Part shown: piece after piece, positions 26,239 through 34,026 of the stretch
Layout of the letters: each line of letters begins with the position of its first letter
Position numbering within the stretch: position 1 is the stretch's first letter
Assembly: GCA_049325415.1 (NCBI GenBank)
Contig: JBMOLL010000071.1
Coordinates: 5,821 to 69,820 of the forward strand
From: JBMOLL01 sp049325415
Lineage (GTDB): Bacteria > Bacteroidota > Bacteroidia > Bacteroidales > GCA-2748055
Direction of reading: 5' to 3'
Length of the DNA: 64,000 bases
Made by a program: the position numbers and the translations under genes
Notes under the pieces: model-generated
What the model was told of the DNA's origin: nothing
Seen by the model: the letters and a program-made list of their open reading frames with translations, nothing else
Databases searched by the model: none

Positions 26239-27454
26239 GTCTTTCACAGGATCGGCCACGATCCTTCTCCTGTTGCTCCTTCCGGCAATCCTGTTTTCGC
26301 AGGAACCCGGGGATGACCGGATGCAGGGGTATGCCTTTTATTACCGCAACCTCCCCGACTCCGCGCTTTTCTCTTTCGACCGTTATCTGAAGGTTCACCC
26401 GGATGATCTGGGTGTCCTGCTCCTCAGGGGTGAACTGTTATTCGAAAAGAAAGAGTATGAAAAAGCAACCGCAGATTTTCTAGCCGTGGAGCGAAAAAGA
26501 AAGGGCATGGCGGCTTTCTGGCTGGCCAGGACGGAGGTTCGTTTAAATCATCCCCTGCAGGCAATTTCCCATCTTCGTGAGCATCTTTCTTCGCGTTACC
26601 GTGAACCCGAAAAGGTGATCCTACTTGATGAGGATATGGCACGGCTGGAAAACCTGCCCGAATGGAAACAGCTCTGGAACGAAAAAGAGTGGTACAGCCA
26701 GGCCGACAGGGACCTGCAGGAGGCGGAAAAGCTGATCCGTGACCAGGATTTGCCCGATGCCTTAAATATCCTGGTAAGTCTCGACCGAAGCGGGATACGG
26801 CGAAGTGAGGTGAGAATGCTTAAGAGCGAGATCTATTTTCGTTCAGGCAATATGAAAGCTGCACTTGAGGAATGTGAAGCGGCAGTAAAAAGTGATGTAC
26901 GAAACCATGAAGCTCTTGAAAAAAGGGCCAGGCTCTACCTTGCCAGCGGAAAAGCAGATAAGGCCCTTGAAGACTGCAATAAATTGCTTTACCTCGAACC
27001 TGCCGCATTTGAGATCTACCTGCTCCGGGCCGCCTCGTATGAGAAATCGGGTTTACTGGCGGAGGCTCTGACCGACTACGACCTGTACCTGAAGTATTTT
27101 CCAATGGCCGATTCGGTCCATTATGCCCGTGGGATGAACCTCTTCCTCCAGAAAAAATACATCGGTGCCCTGGGGAGTCTGAACCGGGCCCTGGAACTCG
27201 ACAGGTGGAAGGCCATTTATTACACCGGCCGGGGACAGGTATATGCGGCCACCGGCTCACTTAACTTTGCCAGGAAGGATTTCTCCATGTCACTGGATAT
27301 TGATCCGATGAACGGAGACACCTGGCTGGAGAAAGCAAAAACGGAAGCCAGGCTGGGAAATAAAGAGGAAGCCTGTCATGATTACCAGAAAGCCCTGCAA
27401 CTGGGAAAGAATGAAGCCCTGAACTGGCTGCAGTCGAACTGTCAAAAGCCATAA
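26216..27454 (+). CDS. Exported TPR-repeat protein
   Basis: I start it at the ATG at 26216 (second ATG at 26219), which gives a clean signal peptide (NRSFTGSATILLLLLLPAIL, cleavage after FSQ) and 412 residues. An earlier in-frame ATG at 26168 would put 16 non-signal residues in front. The gene overlaps the T9SS substrate by 23 bases. At least nine TPR units cover most of the protein, for example PDSALFSFDRYLKVHPDD and KALEDCNKLLYLEPAAFE. TPR arrays mediate protein contacts; the coupling suggests it helps assembly or handling of the upstream secreted protein, by inference. Confidence 0.87.
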   Translation: MMLLLKNRSFTGSATILLLLLLPAILFSQEPGDDRMQGYAFYYRNLPDSALFSFDRYLKVHPDDLGVLLLRGELLFEKKEYEKATADFLAVERKRKGMAAFWLARTEVRLNHPLQAISHLREHLSSRYREPEKVILLDEDMARLENLPEWKQLWNEKEWYSQADRDLQEAEKLIRDQDLPDALNILVSLDRSGIRRSEVRMLKSEIYFRSGNMKAALEECEAAVKSDVRNHEALEKRARLYLASGKADKALEDCNKLLYLEPAAFEIYLLRAASYEKSGLLAEALTDYDLYLKYFPMADSVHYARGMNLFLQKKYIGALGSLNRALELDRWKAIYYTGRGQVYAATGSLNFARKDFSMSLDIDPMNGDTWLEKAKTEARLGNKEEACHDYQKALQLGKNEALNWLQSNCQKP

Positions 27455-27456
27455 GC

Positions 27457-27978
27457 ATGGAAAACGGAAATGAAGCGCTACGGGAAAAGGATCAGGTATC
27501 CAGACTGAGATCGGGAAATGTAACGGCTATTCTATCCACGATCAATGAGATCAGGAAGAGCGGGAAGGTAAGCATCCTCCCGGTGATTTTCGAAATCCTT
27601 GCCGATGGGCCGGATGAAAGGGTTTATTCGGAGTTGTTGCGTTTTTTAAACGATATAAAAGACAAGGAAGCCATTCCTTTTATTATTGATGCCATAGGGA
27701 ACAGCGAATACGTGTCGATCAGGAAAGAACTGGTCGCAGCGTGCTGGCAAAATAACCTGGGCTACAGCTCCTATACAGGCGTGTTTATTGAGCAGGCGCT
27801 CAATGGAAGCTACGAAGTGGCCATTGAAGCATTCACCGTCATTGAAGACTCCATCGGGGAACTGAGCCAGGAGGAAAGAAAGAAACTTGCCGGCGCAATG
27901 CGCAAAAAAGCGACAGCGATCGATGACGTGAAACAGCCCCTGATTCAGGAGCTGATCCGGATGATTGAAAGTTTCTGA
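27457..27978 (+). CDS. HEAT-like repeat protein
   Basis: A 173-residue, all-helical, cytosolic protein starting two bases after the TPR gene stop. Repeated two-helix units (ILPVIFEILADGPDERVYSE, EAIPFIIDAIGNSEYVSIRK) resemble HEAT/armadillo repeats. No catalytic motif. It closes a four-gene plus-strand unit with DUF6702, the T9SS substrate and the TPR protein. Its TGA abuts the stop of the convergent gene (TGATCA at 27976-27981). Confidence 0.75.
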   Translation: MENGNEALREKDQVSRLRSGNVTAILSTINEIRKSGKVSILPVIFEILADGPDERVYSELLRFLNDIKDKEAIPFIIDAIGNSEYVSIRKELVAACWQNNLGYSSYTGVFIEQALNGSYEVAIEAFTVIEDSIGELSQEERKKLAGAMRKKATAIDDVKQPLIQELIRMIESF

Positions 27979-28959
27979 TCAGTGCATCTGTGAGAAATAC
28001 CGGATAAACTGTGACCGTTCGTACATTGCCGGGTCCTTGATCTTTGCATAGCTTAGCCTGCCCCTCATCTCGTTGATACTGTGAAAGCCCTTTTTCTCCA
28101 TCCAGGCTTTAAGTTCAGCAGTCATCACCTTAATGTAATCAATGCCGTTACGGTAGAGTACCGAACAAACCTGGGTGGCAACCGCACCTGCAAGGATCTG
28201 TTTTGCCATGGCCTGCCCGCTGTGGATCCCTGTTGAGGCTGCAATATCAATTTTTTCCACTTCGGATGATACAATTCCCACCCAGCGCAGCGAATCCCGA
28301 ATGTCGGCAGGCGAACTCAGGACTTCTGCCGTGCCGAACGACAGGTCATCAAGATTGATATCGGGTGCATAGAACCTGTTAAACAGGACTACGGCGTCGG
28401 CTCCTCTTACCCTGAGCTGATCCACTACCGCCACCGGATTAGTGAAGTGGTTGCCCAGTTTCACGACTACGGGAAGCGAAGTAGCTGCTTTCACACTGGT
28501 AACCAGGTCGAAATAAACCCTCTCAAATTTCTCGGCAGGACTGTTTTTATCAATCGGAAGAAAATATACATTCAGTTCAATGGCATCGGCACCGGCTTTT
28601 TCAATTTCCTTCGCGAAGGACACCCATTCGCTTGAACTGACACAGTTTACACTGGCAATAACCGGAATATCGACCCTTGAACGGGCTTCTTTAATCAGGT
28701 GGAGGTAAGAGGACAGGGTATTTTCTCTCGAATAGTTTGCCAGGTAATCATAAGCCTCAGGATAATCGGGGCTTCCGGATGAAAGCTGGCCGACCTCAAA
28801 TCTGATCTGTTCCTCGAACAGCGATTTCAGCACCACTGCTCCGGCACCGGCTGCCGCAATCTTTTCAATCCTGTCTGCAGACTGGGTAAGTCCGCTGCTA
28901 CTGACAATAACCGGGCTTTTCAGTTTCAGACCGGCATAACGTGTTGTAAGATCAACCAT
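27979..28959 (-). CDS. Dihydroorotate dehydrogenase-like flavoprotein
   Basis: A 326-residue FMN-binding barrel of the dihydroorotate dehydrogenase superfamily. Seen: LKLKSPVIVSSSGLT at the N-terminus, PVIASVNCVSSSEWVSFA, GADAIELNVYFLP, VVKLGNHFTN (a conserved Lys) and a phosphate-site ASTGIHSGQAMAKQILAGA. It differs from true PyrD in the substrate loop and belongs to a family usually labelled only DHOD-like, often seen near pyruvate:ferredoxin oxidoreductases; none is present here. The substrate is unknown. It lies 15 bases after yggS on the same strand. Confidence 0.85.
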   Translation of the reverse strand: MVDLTTRYAGLKLKSPVIVSSSGLTQSADRIEKIAAAGAGAVVLKSLFEEQIRFEVGQLSSGSPDYPEAYDYLANYSRENTLSSYLHLIKEARSRVDIPVIASVNCVSSSEWVSFAKEIEKAGADAIELNVYFLPIDKNSPAEKFERVYFDLVTSVKAATSLPVVVKLGNHFTNPVAVVDQLRVRGADAVVLFNRFYAPDINLDDLSFGTAEVLSSPADIRDSLRWVGIVSSEVEKIDIAASTGIHSGQAMAKQILAGAVATQVCSVLYRNGIDYIKVMTAELKAWMEKKGFHSINEMRGRLSYAKIKDPAMYERSQFIRYFSQMH

Positions 28960-28974
28960 AGTATTTTCTTTACA

Positions 28975-29640
28975 TTAAATACGTTCCCCGAAAATCGCAG
29001 ATCCGATTCTCACCATGGTACTTCCCTCTTCAATGGCAATCCTGAAATCATCCGACATACCCATCGACAGTGTATCGAAGTACTCTTTTTCCAGGAACTG
29101 ATTTTGTTTCAGGGAATCAAACAGTGTTTTAAGGGATCTGAACTCCAGCCTGACTTTATCCATATCTTCAGTCAGGGAAGCCATGCCCATGAGCCCTCTT
29201 ATTCTCAGATTGGGAAGATCACTGATTGTTTCCCTTCCAAGCAAACCGGGCAGCTCTTCGGGATCGAATCCAAATTTGGTTTCTTCACCGGAGATATGTA
29301 CCTGCAGGAGGCAGTTGATCACCCTCTCATTCTTTTCGCCCTCCCGGTTTATTACATGAAGCAGTTTCATCGTATCCACTCCGTGGATCAGATGCACAAA
29401 AGGCGCGATGTACTTGACTTTATTGGTCTGAAGATGACCGATCATGTGCCATTGTACCTCTTCCGGCGTGCTGTCGTACTTGGCAAGGAGATCCTGTACC
29501 CTGTTCTCACCAAAATCGGTCTGCCCCACGGCAAAAGCCGCAAGCACCATGGAAACCGGTTTCATTTTGGATACAGCAACAAGGGTCACATGAGAAGGGA
29601 TTTCCTTTCTGATCATCTCCAGGTTGGCAACGATATCCAT
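28975..29640 (-). CDS. yggS: PLP homeostasis protein, YggS/PLPBP family
   Basis: A 221-residue PLP-binding barrel protein involved in pyridoxal phosphate homeostasis. Motifs: VTLVAVSKMKP (the PLP Lys), DFGENRVQDLLAK, WHMIGHLQTNKVKYI, and LSMGMSDDFRIAIEEGSTMVRIGSAIFG. The open frame extends 34 codons further upstream, but those residues do not fit the family. A -7 promoter element lies at 29659-29666, inside that extension, so the ATG at 29640 is the likely start. Together with the DHOD-like gene it forms a two-gene unit. Confidence 0.93.
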   Translation of the reverse strand: MDIVANLEMIRKEIPSHVTLVAVSKMKPVSMVLAAFAVGQTDFGENRVQDLLAKYDSTPEEVQWHMIGHLQTNKVKYIAPFVHLIHGVDTMKLLHVINREGEKNERVINCLLQVHISGEETKFGFDPEELPGLLGRETISDLPNLRIRGLMGMASLTEDMDKVRLEFRSLKTLFDSLKQNQFLEKEYFDTLSMGMSDDFRIAIEEGSTMVRIGSAIFGERI

Positions 29641-29658
29641 CTTTTCAGGTTTATTGAC

Positions 29659-29666
29659 CAAAAGTA
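29659..29666 (-). promoter_or_regulatory. Candidate yggS promoter -7 element
   Basis: TACTTTTG on the minus strand, an exact TAnnTTTG match, 18 bases before the chosen yggS start. No strong -33 element is seen. It supports the downstream start. Confidence 0.5.
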
Positions 29667-29777
29667 GCAAAAAACAGTTATGGTTGAACCTTCCCGAATC
29701 AAATTCTTCGTCCTTCCGGCTTAAGACATTGCTGTACTGCAATTCACGGAAAACAGGCCTATACCTTGGCCAGCCTA

Positions 29778-29808
29778 ATAAAAAAGGGCATCTGCCATGC
29801 CCTCTTTC
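29778..29808 (-). terminator. Intrinsic terminator after the DUF1015 gene
   Basis: GGGCAT (29786-29791) pairs with ATGCCC (29797-29802) across a 5-base loop. On the minus strand it is followed by TTTTTTATT. It ends the serC-serA-DUF1015 run. Confidence 0.8.
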
Positions 29809-29825
29809 TTATCTGAATACCCGTG

Positions 29826-31073
29826 TTAACCGAGCGAATGTATAACCAGTCCGCTTCTCAGCTTGGGTTCGAACCAGGTGGTCTTGGGTGGCATGATCAT
29901 TCCGCTGTCGGCTATATCCATCAGTTGTTTCATCGAAACCGGGAATAAAGCAAAGGCAGCTTTCATCTCCCCGCTGTCCACTCTTTTCCTCAGTTCTTCC
30001 AGTCCCCTTATCCCCCCGACGAAATCAATCCTGTTGGATTTTCTCAGATCGGTGATATTGAGCAGCGGTCCGAGTACCTGTTCCGAAAGGATGGTCACAT
30101 CCAGGGCCCCTATCGGATCCTCATCGTCAAAGGTTCCCACTCTTGCTTCCAGTTCATACCAGTTCCCGGAAAGATAAAGGGAAAACTGGTGTAGTTTCCG
30201 GGGCTTGAATATCTCCGGACCTTTTTTTCTTACAACAAAGCCTTTCTCCAGTTCCTGCAGAAAAGCGTCATCGCTCAGTCCATTAAGATCGGTAACCAGG
30301 CGGTTATAATCAATGATGGTGAGTTGAGAGGCCGGGAAATGGACAGCCAGAAAGTAGTTATATTCCTCATCGCCCCGGTGCTTCGGGTTCGCTTTTCTCC
30401 GCTCACTGCCCACGAGGGCGGCAGCAGCCGTCCGGTGGTGTCCATCGGCTACGTATGTAAGGGGGATTTCGTTCTCGAAAATCCTGGAGATTTCCTCTAT
30501 ATCCTTTTTGCCGGCAACCAGCCAGAAATGGTGACCCACGCCGTCGGGAGTCACAAAATCGTATTCGGGCTTTCCGGAAACAACGTCAGCAACGATCCGG
30601 TCGATCCCGGGATGATCGGGATAGGCAAAGAATACCGGTTCGGCATTGAATCCGGTAACACGGATATGGTTCATCCGGTCTTCTTCCTTGTCCGGACGGG
30701 TCAGTTCGTGTTTCCTGATCACATTATTCAGGTAATCATCCACCGACGCACAACCAACAAGCCCATACTGGGTCCTTCCAAACATCGTCTGTCCGTAGAT
30801 ATAATACATTGCATCCTCGTCCTGAACAAATGATCCTTCCCCTATCAGGCGGTCGAGATTTTCTTTGCCTTTCAGGTAGACGGGTTCAGAATGCAGATCA
30901 ATATCTTCCGGAAGGTCCACTTCCGGTTTTACCACATGCAGGAAGGACAGGGGATTTCCTTTCACCTCTTCCCTTGCCTCTTCCGAGTTCAGCACATCGT
31001 AGGGTCTTGAAGCCACCTTGCTCACATTTTCCTTTCGCGGACGAAAACCTTTAAACGGTCTGACAATTGCCAT
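29826..31073 (-). CDS. DUF1015-family protein linked to serine synthesis
   Basis: A 415-residue cytosolic protein of the DUF1015 family, function not established. Start MAIVRPFKGFRP and ASRPYDVLNSEEAR match the family N-terminus. The most conserved-looking spot is VADGHHRTAAAA (208-219), preceded by KHELTRPDKEEDR (121-133). DGHHR-TAA resembles the nucleotide-binding Gx(H/R)R motif of the ParB/sulfiredoxin/free-serine-kinase (SerK/SbnI) fold. It follows serC and serA, separated from serA only by a hairpin and 34 bases with no visible promoter, so it is probably part of that operon. A serine-related kinase or phosphotransfer role is my inference. Confidence 0.88.
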   Translation of the reverse strand: MAIVRPFKGFRPRKENVSKVASRPYDVLNSEEAREEVKGNPLSFLHVVKPEVDLPEDIDLHSEPVYLKGKENLDRLIGEGSFVQDEDAMYYIYGQTMFGRTQYGLVGCASVDDYLNNVIRKHELTRPDKEEDRMNHIRVTGFNAEPVFFAYPDHPGIDRIVADVVSGKPEYDFVTPDGVGHHFWLVAGKKDIEEISRIFENEIPLTYVADGHHRTAAAALVGSERRKANPKHRGDEEYNYFLAVHFPASQLTIIDYNRLVTDLNGLSDDAFLQELEKGFVVRKKGPEIFKPRKLHQFSLYLSGNWYELEARVGTFDDEDPIGALDVTILSEQVLGPLLNITDLRKSNRIDFVGGIRGLEELRKRVDSGEMKAAFALFPVSMKQLMDIADSGMIMPPKTTWFEPKLRSGLVIHSLG

Positions 31074-31107
31074 AAGTTCTTTGCTTTAATGGTTCTTTTA
31101 ATAAATG

Positions 31108-31135
31108 AACCGGAAGGCCGTTCAGCCTTCCGGTT
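31108..31135 (-). terminator. Hairpin between serA and the DUF1015 gene
   Basis: AACCGGAAGGC (31108-31118) pairs perfectly with GCCTTCCGGTT (31125-31135), 6-base loop. On the minus strand the tail is CATTTATT, T-rich but not a pure run. It may be a partial terminator or attenuator because I see no promoter between it and the DUF1015 start at 31073. Confidence 0.6.
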
Positions 31136-31165
31136 TTAGTATTCGGTCACCGGACGGGAGCTTTC

Positions 31166-32086
31166 TCAGTTAACCCTGAAAGTCTCATCCCCCTCCTTAA
31201 TGAATTTCACGATCTGCCTGGCAGCGGCGACACCGGCATTCATGTTGGCTTCAGCTGTCTGCGCCCCCATTTTCTTGGGTGTAAAGAAGAAGCGTCCTTT
31301 GTACTTTTCTTCGATCTCAGCCCTGCAATCGGGTGCGACATCGGAAACATACCTGAAATCGGGTCTTTCGGCAAAGATCTTCAGCAGCGATGGTTCGTGG
31401 ATCACTTCTTTCCTGGCCGTATTCACAAGGGTGGCACCTTCGGGCATCATGTTTAGCAGATCAAAGTTGATGGATTCCTTTGTCTGTGCGTTGGCAGGAA
31501 TATGCAGGGAAACGTAATCACATTTTTTGTAGAGGTCTTCCACTGAATTCTCGCATTTCACCCCGTCGTTCTCGATAATGACTTTATCCACGAAGGGATC
31601 ATAGGCATAAACCTTCATGCCCATGCCCTTACCGATCATGCCCACGATCCGTCCGACGTAGCCATAGGCATGGATCCCCAGCTTTTTACCACGAAGTTCC
31701 ACTCCCGTACTGCCATCGAAGCTGTTCCGGTTCAGGTAGATCATCATCCCGAAAGCCAGTTCTGCCACTGCATTGGAGTTCTGACCGGGAGTATTCATTA
31801 CCACGATCCCCTTTTCAGTGGCGGCAGCCAGATCGACATTGTCATAGCCTGCACCGGCACGGACAACGATCTTCAGTTTTGAAGCAGCCGCTATCACCTC
31901 GCGGGTCACTTCATCACTGCGGATGATCAGGGCATCGGCATCTTTCACTGCGGCCAGAAGGTCGGCTTTGGAAGGGTATTTTTCCAGCAGGACACATTCG
32001 AAGCCGGCATCGAGGATCACCTGTTTAACCTCTTTTACCGCAACCTTTGAGAAAGGTTTTTCCGTTGCAATCAGGACTTTTGCCAT
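31166..32086 (-). CDS. serA: D-3-phosphoglycerate dehydrogenase, short Bacteroides type
   Basis: Oxidises 3-phosphoglycerate to phosphohydroxypyruvate with NAD, the first step of serine synthesis. Start chosen at the ATG at 32086 (MAKVLIATEKPF, 306 residues); 11 extra upstream codons would run into the serC end. Seen: VVRAGAGYDNVD (substrate Arg), a variant dinucleotide motif KLGIHAYGYVGRIVG, NTARKEVIHE, and TPKKMGAQTAEAN, where the usual catalytic-site His (TPHxGAxT) is Lys. No ACT or other C-terminal regulatory domain. This short Lys form is known from Bacteroides and Entamoeba enzymes. 16 bases after serC. Confidence 0.94.
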   Translation of the reverse strand: MAKVLIATEKPFSKVAVKEVKQVILDAGFECVLLEKYPSKADLLAAVKDADALIIRSDEVTREVIAAASKLKIVVRAGAGYDNVDLAAATEKGIVVMNTPGQNSNAVAELAFGMMIYLNRNSFDGSTGVELRGKKLGIHAYGYVGRIVGMIGKGMGMKVYAYDPFVDKVIIENDGVKCENSVEDLYKKCDYVSLHIPANAQTKESINFDLLNMMPEGATLVNTARKEVIHEPSLLKIFAERPDFRYVSDVAPDCRAEIEEKYKGRFFFTPKKMGAQTAEANMNAGVAAARQIVKFIKEGDETFRVN

Positions 32087-32102
32087 AGTTAGTTGTTTTG
32101 GA

Positions 32103-33179
32103 TTAAACAGTTTTTTCAAATTCCTTCATGGTATCCACCAGGGCCTGTACACTTTCTACAGGCATAGCGTTATAGATCGATGCACGGAAACCGCCCACGG
32201 AGCGGTGACCCTTAAGCCCGACCAGTCCTTTTGCAGAGGCCAGTTCATTAAAGGCACCTTCCTTCTCTTTATAATTATCGCTCATCACAAAGGTTACGTT
32301 CATAATGGAACGGTCTTTCGGGTCGGGCACGGTAGCCGTAAAAGCCTTATTCCGCTCGATTTCAGCATAGAGGATCTCGGCTTTCTTCAGGTTAAGCCTG
32401 TGCATGGCTTCCACACCACCCTGCTGTTTATACCAGCGAAGGGTATGCAAGGCTGAATAAATGGCCACACAGGGTGGGGTATTGAACATCGATTCCTTTT
32501 CGATATGTGTCTTGTAGCTCAGCATGGTCGGGATCGGCCTCGGGGCTTCACCCAGGATATCATCCTTTACAATCACAAAGGTAACACCGGCCGGCGCCAG
32601 GTTTTTCTGTGCTCCGCCGTAGATCATTGCGTACTTTGAGATGTCAACAGGGCGGCTGAAAATATCCGACGACATATCGGCAACAAGGGGAACAGGCGAT
32701 TTGATATCCTCCTTTAATTCCGTACCAAAAATGGTATTATTGGTGGTAATATGAAAGTAATCGGCATCGGCAGGGATGGTGTAACCTACAGGAATATAAT
32801 TATAGTTCCTGTCTTTCGATGAAGCCACCACGTCAACTTCGCCAAGAATCTTTGCCTCTTTAATTGCCGAAGATGCCCAGGTACCGGTATCCAGGTAGGC
32901 GGCCTTTTTTCTCAGCAGGTTATAGGGAACCATGCAGAACTGCATGCTGGCCCCGCCCTGCAGAAACAGGGTGGTGTAACCGTCGGGTATTGCCAGCAAC
33001 TCCTTGAATAAAGCCCTGGCCTCATCCATGATGGCAATAAACTCTTTGCTTCGGTGGGATATTTCCATAACGGAAAGACCTGATCCGTTCAGATCAAGAA
33101 TACCCTTTGCCGTCTCCTGAATTGCGTAAGGCGACAAAATTGAAGGACCTGCTGAAAAATTATGTTTCTTCATAGCCAT
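32103..33179 (-). CDS. serC: Phosphoserine aminotransferase
   Basis: A PLP enzyme converting phosphohydroxypyruvate and glutamate to phosphoserine; it may also act in pyridoxal phosphate synthesis. 358 residues, with HNFSAGPSILS at the N-terminus, FLQGGASMQF, the PLP-Lys segment MIYGGAQKNLAPAGVTFVIV, and GHRSVGGFRASIYNAMP near the C-terminus. Start is ATG 33179 or the next ATG at 33173 (MKKHNFSAGP). It is the first gene of serC-serA-DUF1015 and has an excellent consensus promoter upstream. No serB-type phosphatase gene is in the window. Confidence 0.96.
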   Translation of the reverse strand: MAMKKHNFSAGPSILSPYAIQETAKGILDLNGSGLSVMEISHRSKEFIAIMDEARALFKELLAIPDGYTTLFLQGGASMQFCMVPYNLLRKKAAYLDTGTWASSAIKEAKILGEVDVVASSKDRNYNYIPVGYTIPADADYFHITTNNTIFGTELKEDIKSPVPLVADMSSDIFSRPVDISKYAMIYGGAQKNLAPAGVTFVIVKDDILGEAPRPIPTMLSYKTHIEKESMFNTPPCVAIYSALHTLRWYKQQGGVEAMHRLNLKKAEILYAEIERNKAFTATVPDPKDRSIMNVTFVMSDNYKEKEGAFNELASAKGLVGLKGHRSVGGFRASIYNAMPVESVQALVDTMKEFEKTV

Positions 33180-33213
33180 ATGATTAGATGTTAATTGTTA
33201 TTCAGATAACACT

Positions 33214-33245
33214 CAAAGGTAGCATTTAATGAAATTAAAACCAAA
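33214..33245 (-). promoter_or_regulatory. serC operon promoter
   Basis: On the minus strand: TTTG (plus 33242-33245), 20 bases, then TACCTTTG (plus 33214-33221). Both elements match the Bacteroidota consensus exactly. Predicted leader about 30 bases. Confidence 0.78.
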
Positions 33246-33292
33246 AAACGATTTGCTAGTTATAAACTAAAAGTTAACACACGATATTTTTA

Positions 33293-34018
33293 TCAATCTT
33301 TAAACGGAACCAGGTAATCTTCTTCAAGAACCGGGATAATTTCCGTTAAATCCGTCTGATGACAATATCCGATGACATCGTCCAGACTGTTCTTTTTAAG
33401 CCGATGTCGCTGGGCGGCTTTTTCGATATAGCCCAGGATATCATTCTGGGCGAGCTTAAAGAGGTCCATGGAGGCATGAGCCGAATCGCAGATGGTATAA
33501 AAGCGATCGTCTTCGAGGATTTTTGATGCAAGTGCTCCGGCAAAAAGGGAATCTTCCAGGTTGAATTTGTTTTTCCAGCCTGCGCAGAGGATCAGGACAT
33601 CCCTGTGCATAAGGGCGAGATGATTTGCCACGGCTGAAAGGTTAAGCCAGGCACCCACCAGGACCTGAAAACCGGATGAAGCCAGGTGAATGGCCTGGGT
33701 TCCGTTGGTTGTGCTGTAAACAATTTCCCTGTTGCGGACACGATCGGGGGTAAAGTTGTAGGGCGAATTCCCGAAGTCTGCAAAATCCCTCACGATCCCG
33801 TCACGCTCTGCGGCCACCATATATCCTTTTTCCTTGCAGGCCAGGGCTTCTTCGAGCGTACCAACGGGAATGATCCTTTCTGCTCCGTTCATAAAGGCGG
33901 TAACGATAGCCGAACTGGCCCTGAGAATATCGGTTACGACCACCACGGCTTCCGGATTTTCAAAATACGGATAGAGTGCCGGTGAATAGCAAACCTCTAT
34001 TTTCTTCGTTTCCGTCAT
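33293..34018 (-). CDS. comB: 2-phosphosulfolactate phosphatase family protein (ComB)
   Basis: A 241-residue protein of the ComB family, which in methanogens removes phosphate from 2-phosphosulfolactate during coenzyme M synthesis. Family features seen: VVVTDILRASSAIVTAFMNGAERIIPV near the N-terminus, ERDG, GNSP, a STTNGTQAI loop near residue 105, and ICAGWKNKFNLEDSLFAGAL. It starts 8 bases after gcvT on the same strand. No sulfolactate or coenzyme M genes accompany it, so the substrate in this organism is open; phosphosulfolactate is plausible for sulfonate or sulfonolipid metabolism but not shown. Confidence 0.88.
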   Translation of the reverse strand: MTETKKIEVCYSPALYPYFENPEAVVVVTDILRASSAIVTAFMNGAERIIPVGTLEEALACKEKGYMVAAERDGIVRDFADFGNSPYNFTPDRVRNREIVYSTTNGTQAIHLASSGFQVLVGAWLNLSAVANHLALMHRDVLILCAGWKNKFNLEDSLFAGALASKILEDDRFYTICDSAHASMDLFKLAQNDILGYIEKAAQRHRLKKNSLDDVIGYCHQTDLTEIIPVLEEDYLVPFKD

Positions 34019-34026
34019 GCCGGGGT

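Noticed and set aside
29860..29880. GGTTCGAACC-like string resembling a tRNA T-arm
   Set aside because: It is within the DUF1015 coding sequence and no acceptor or anticodon stems can be built around it.
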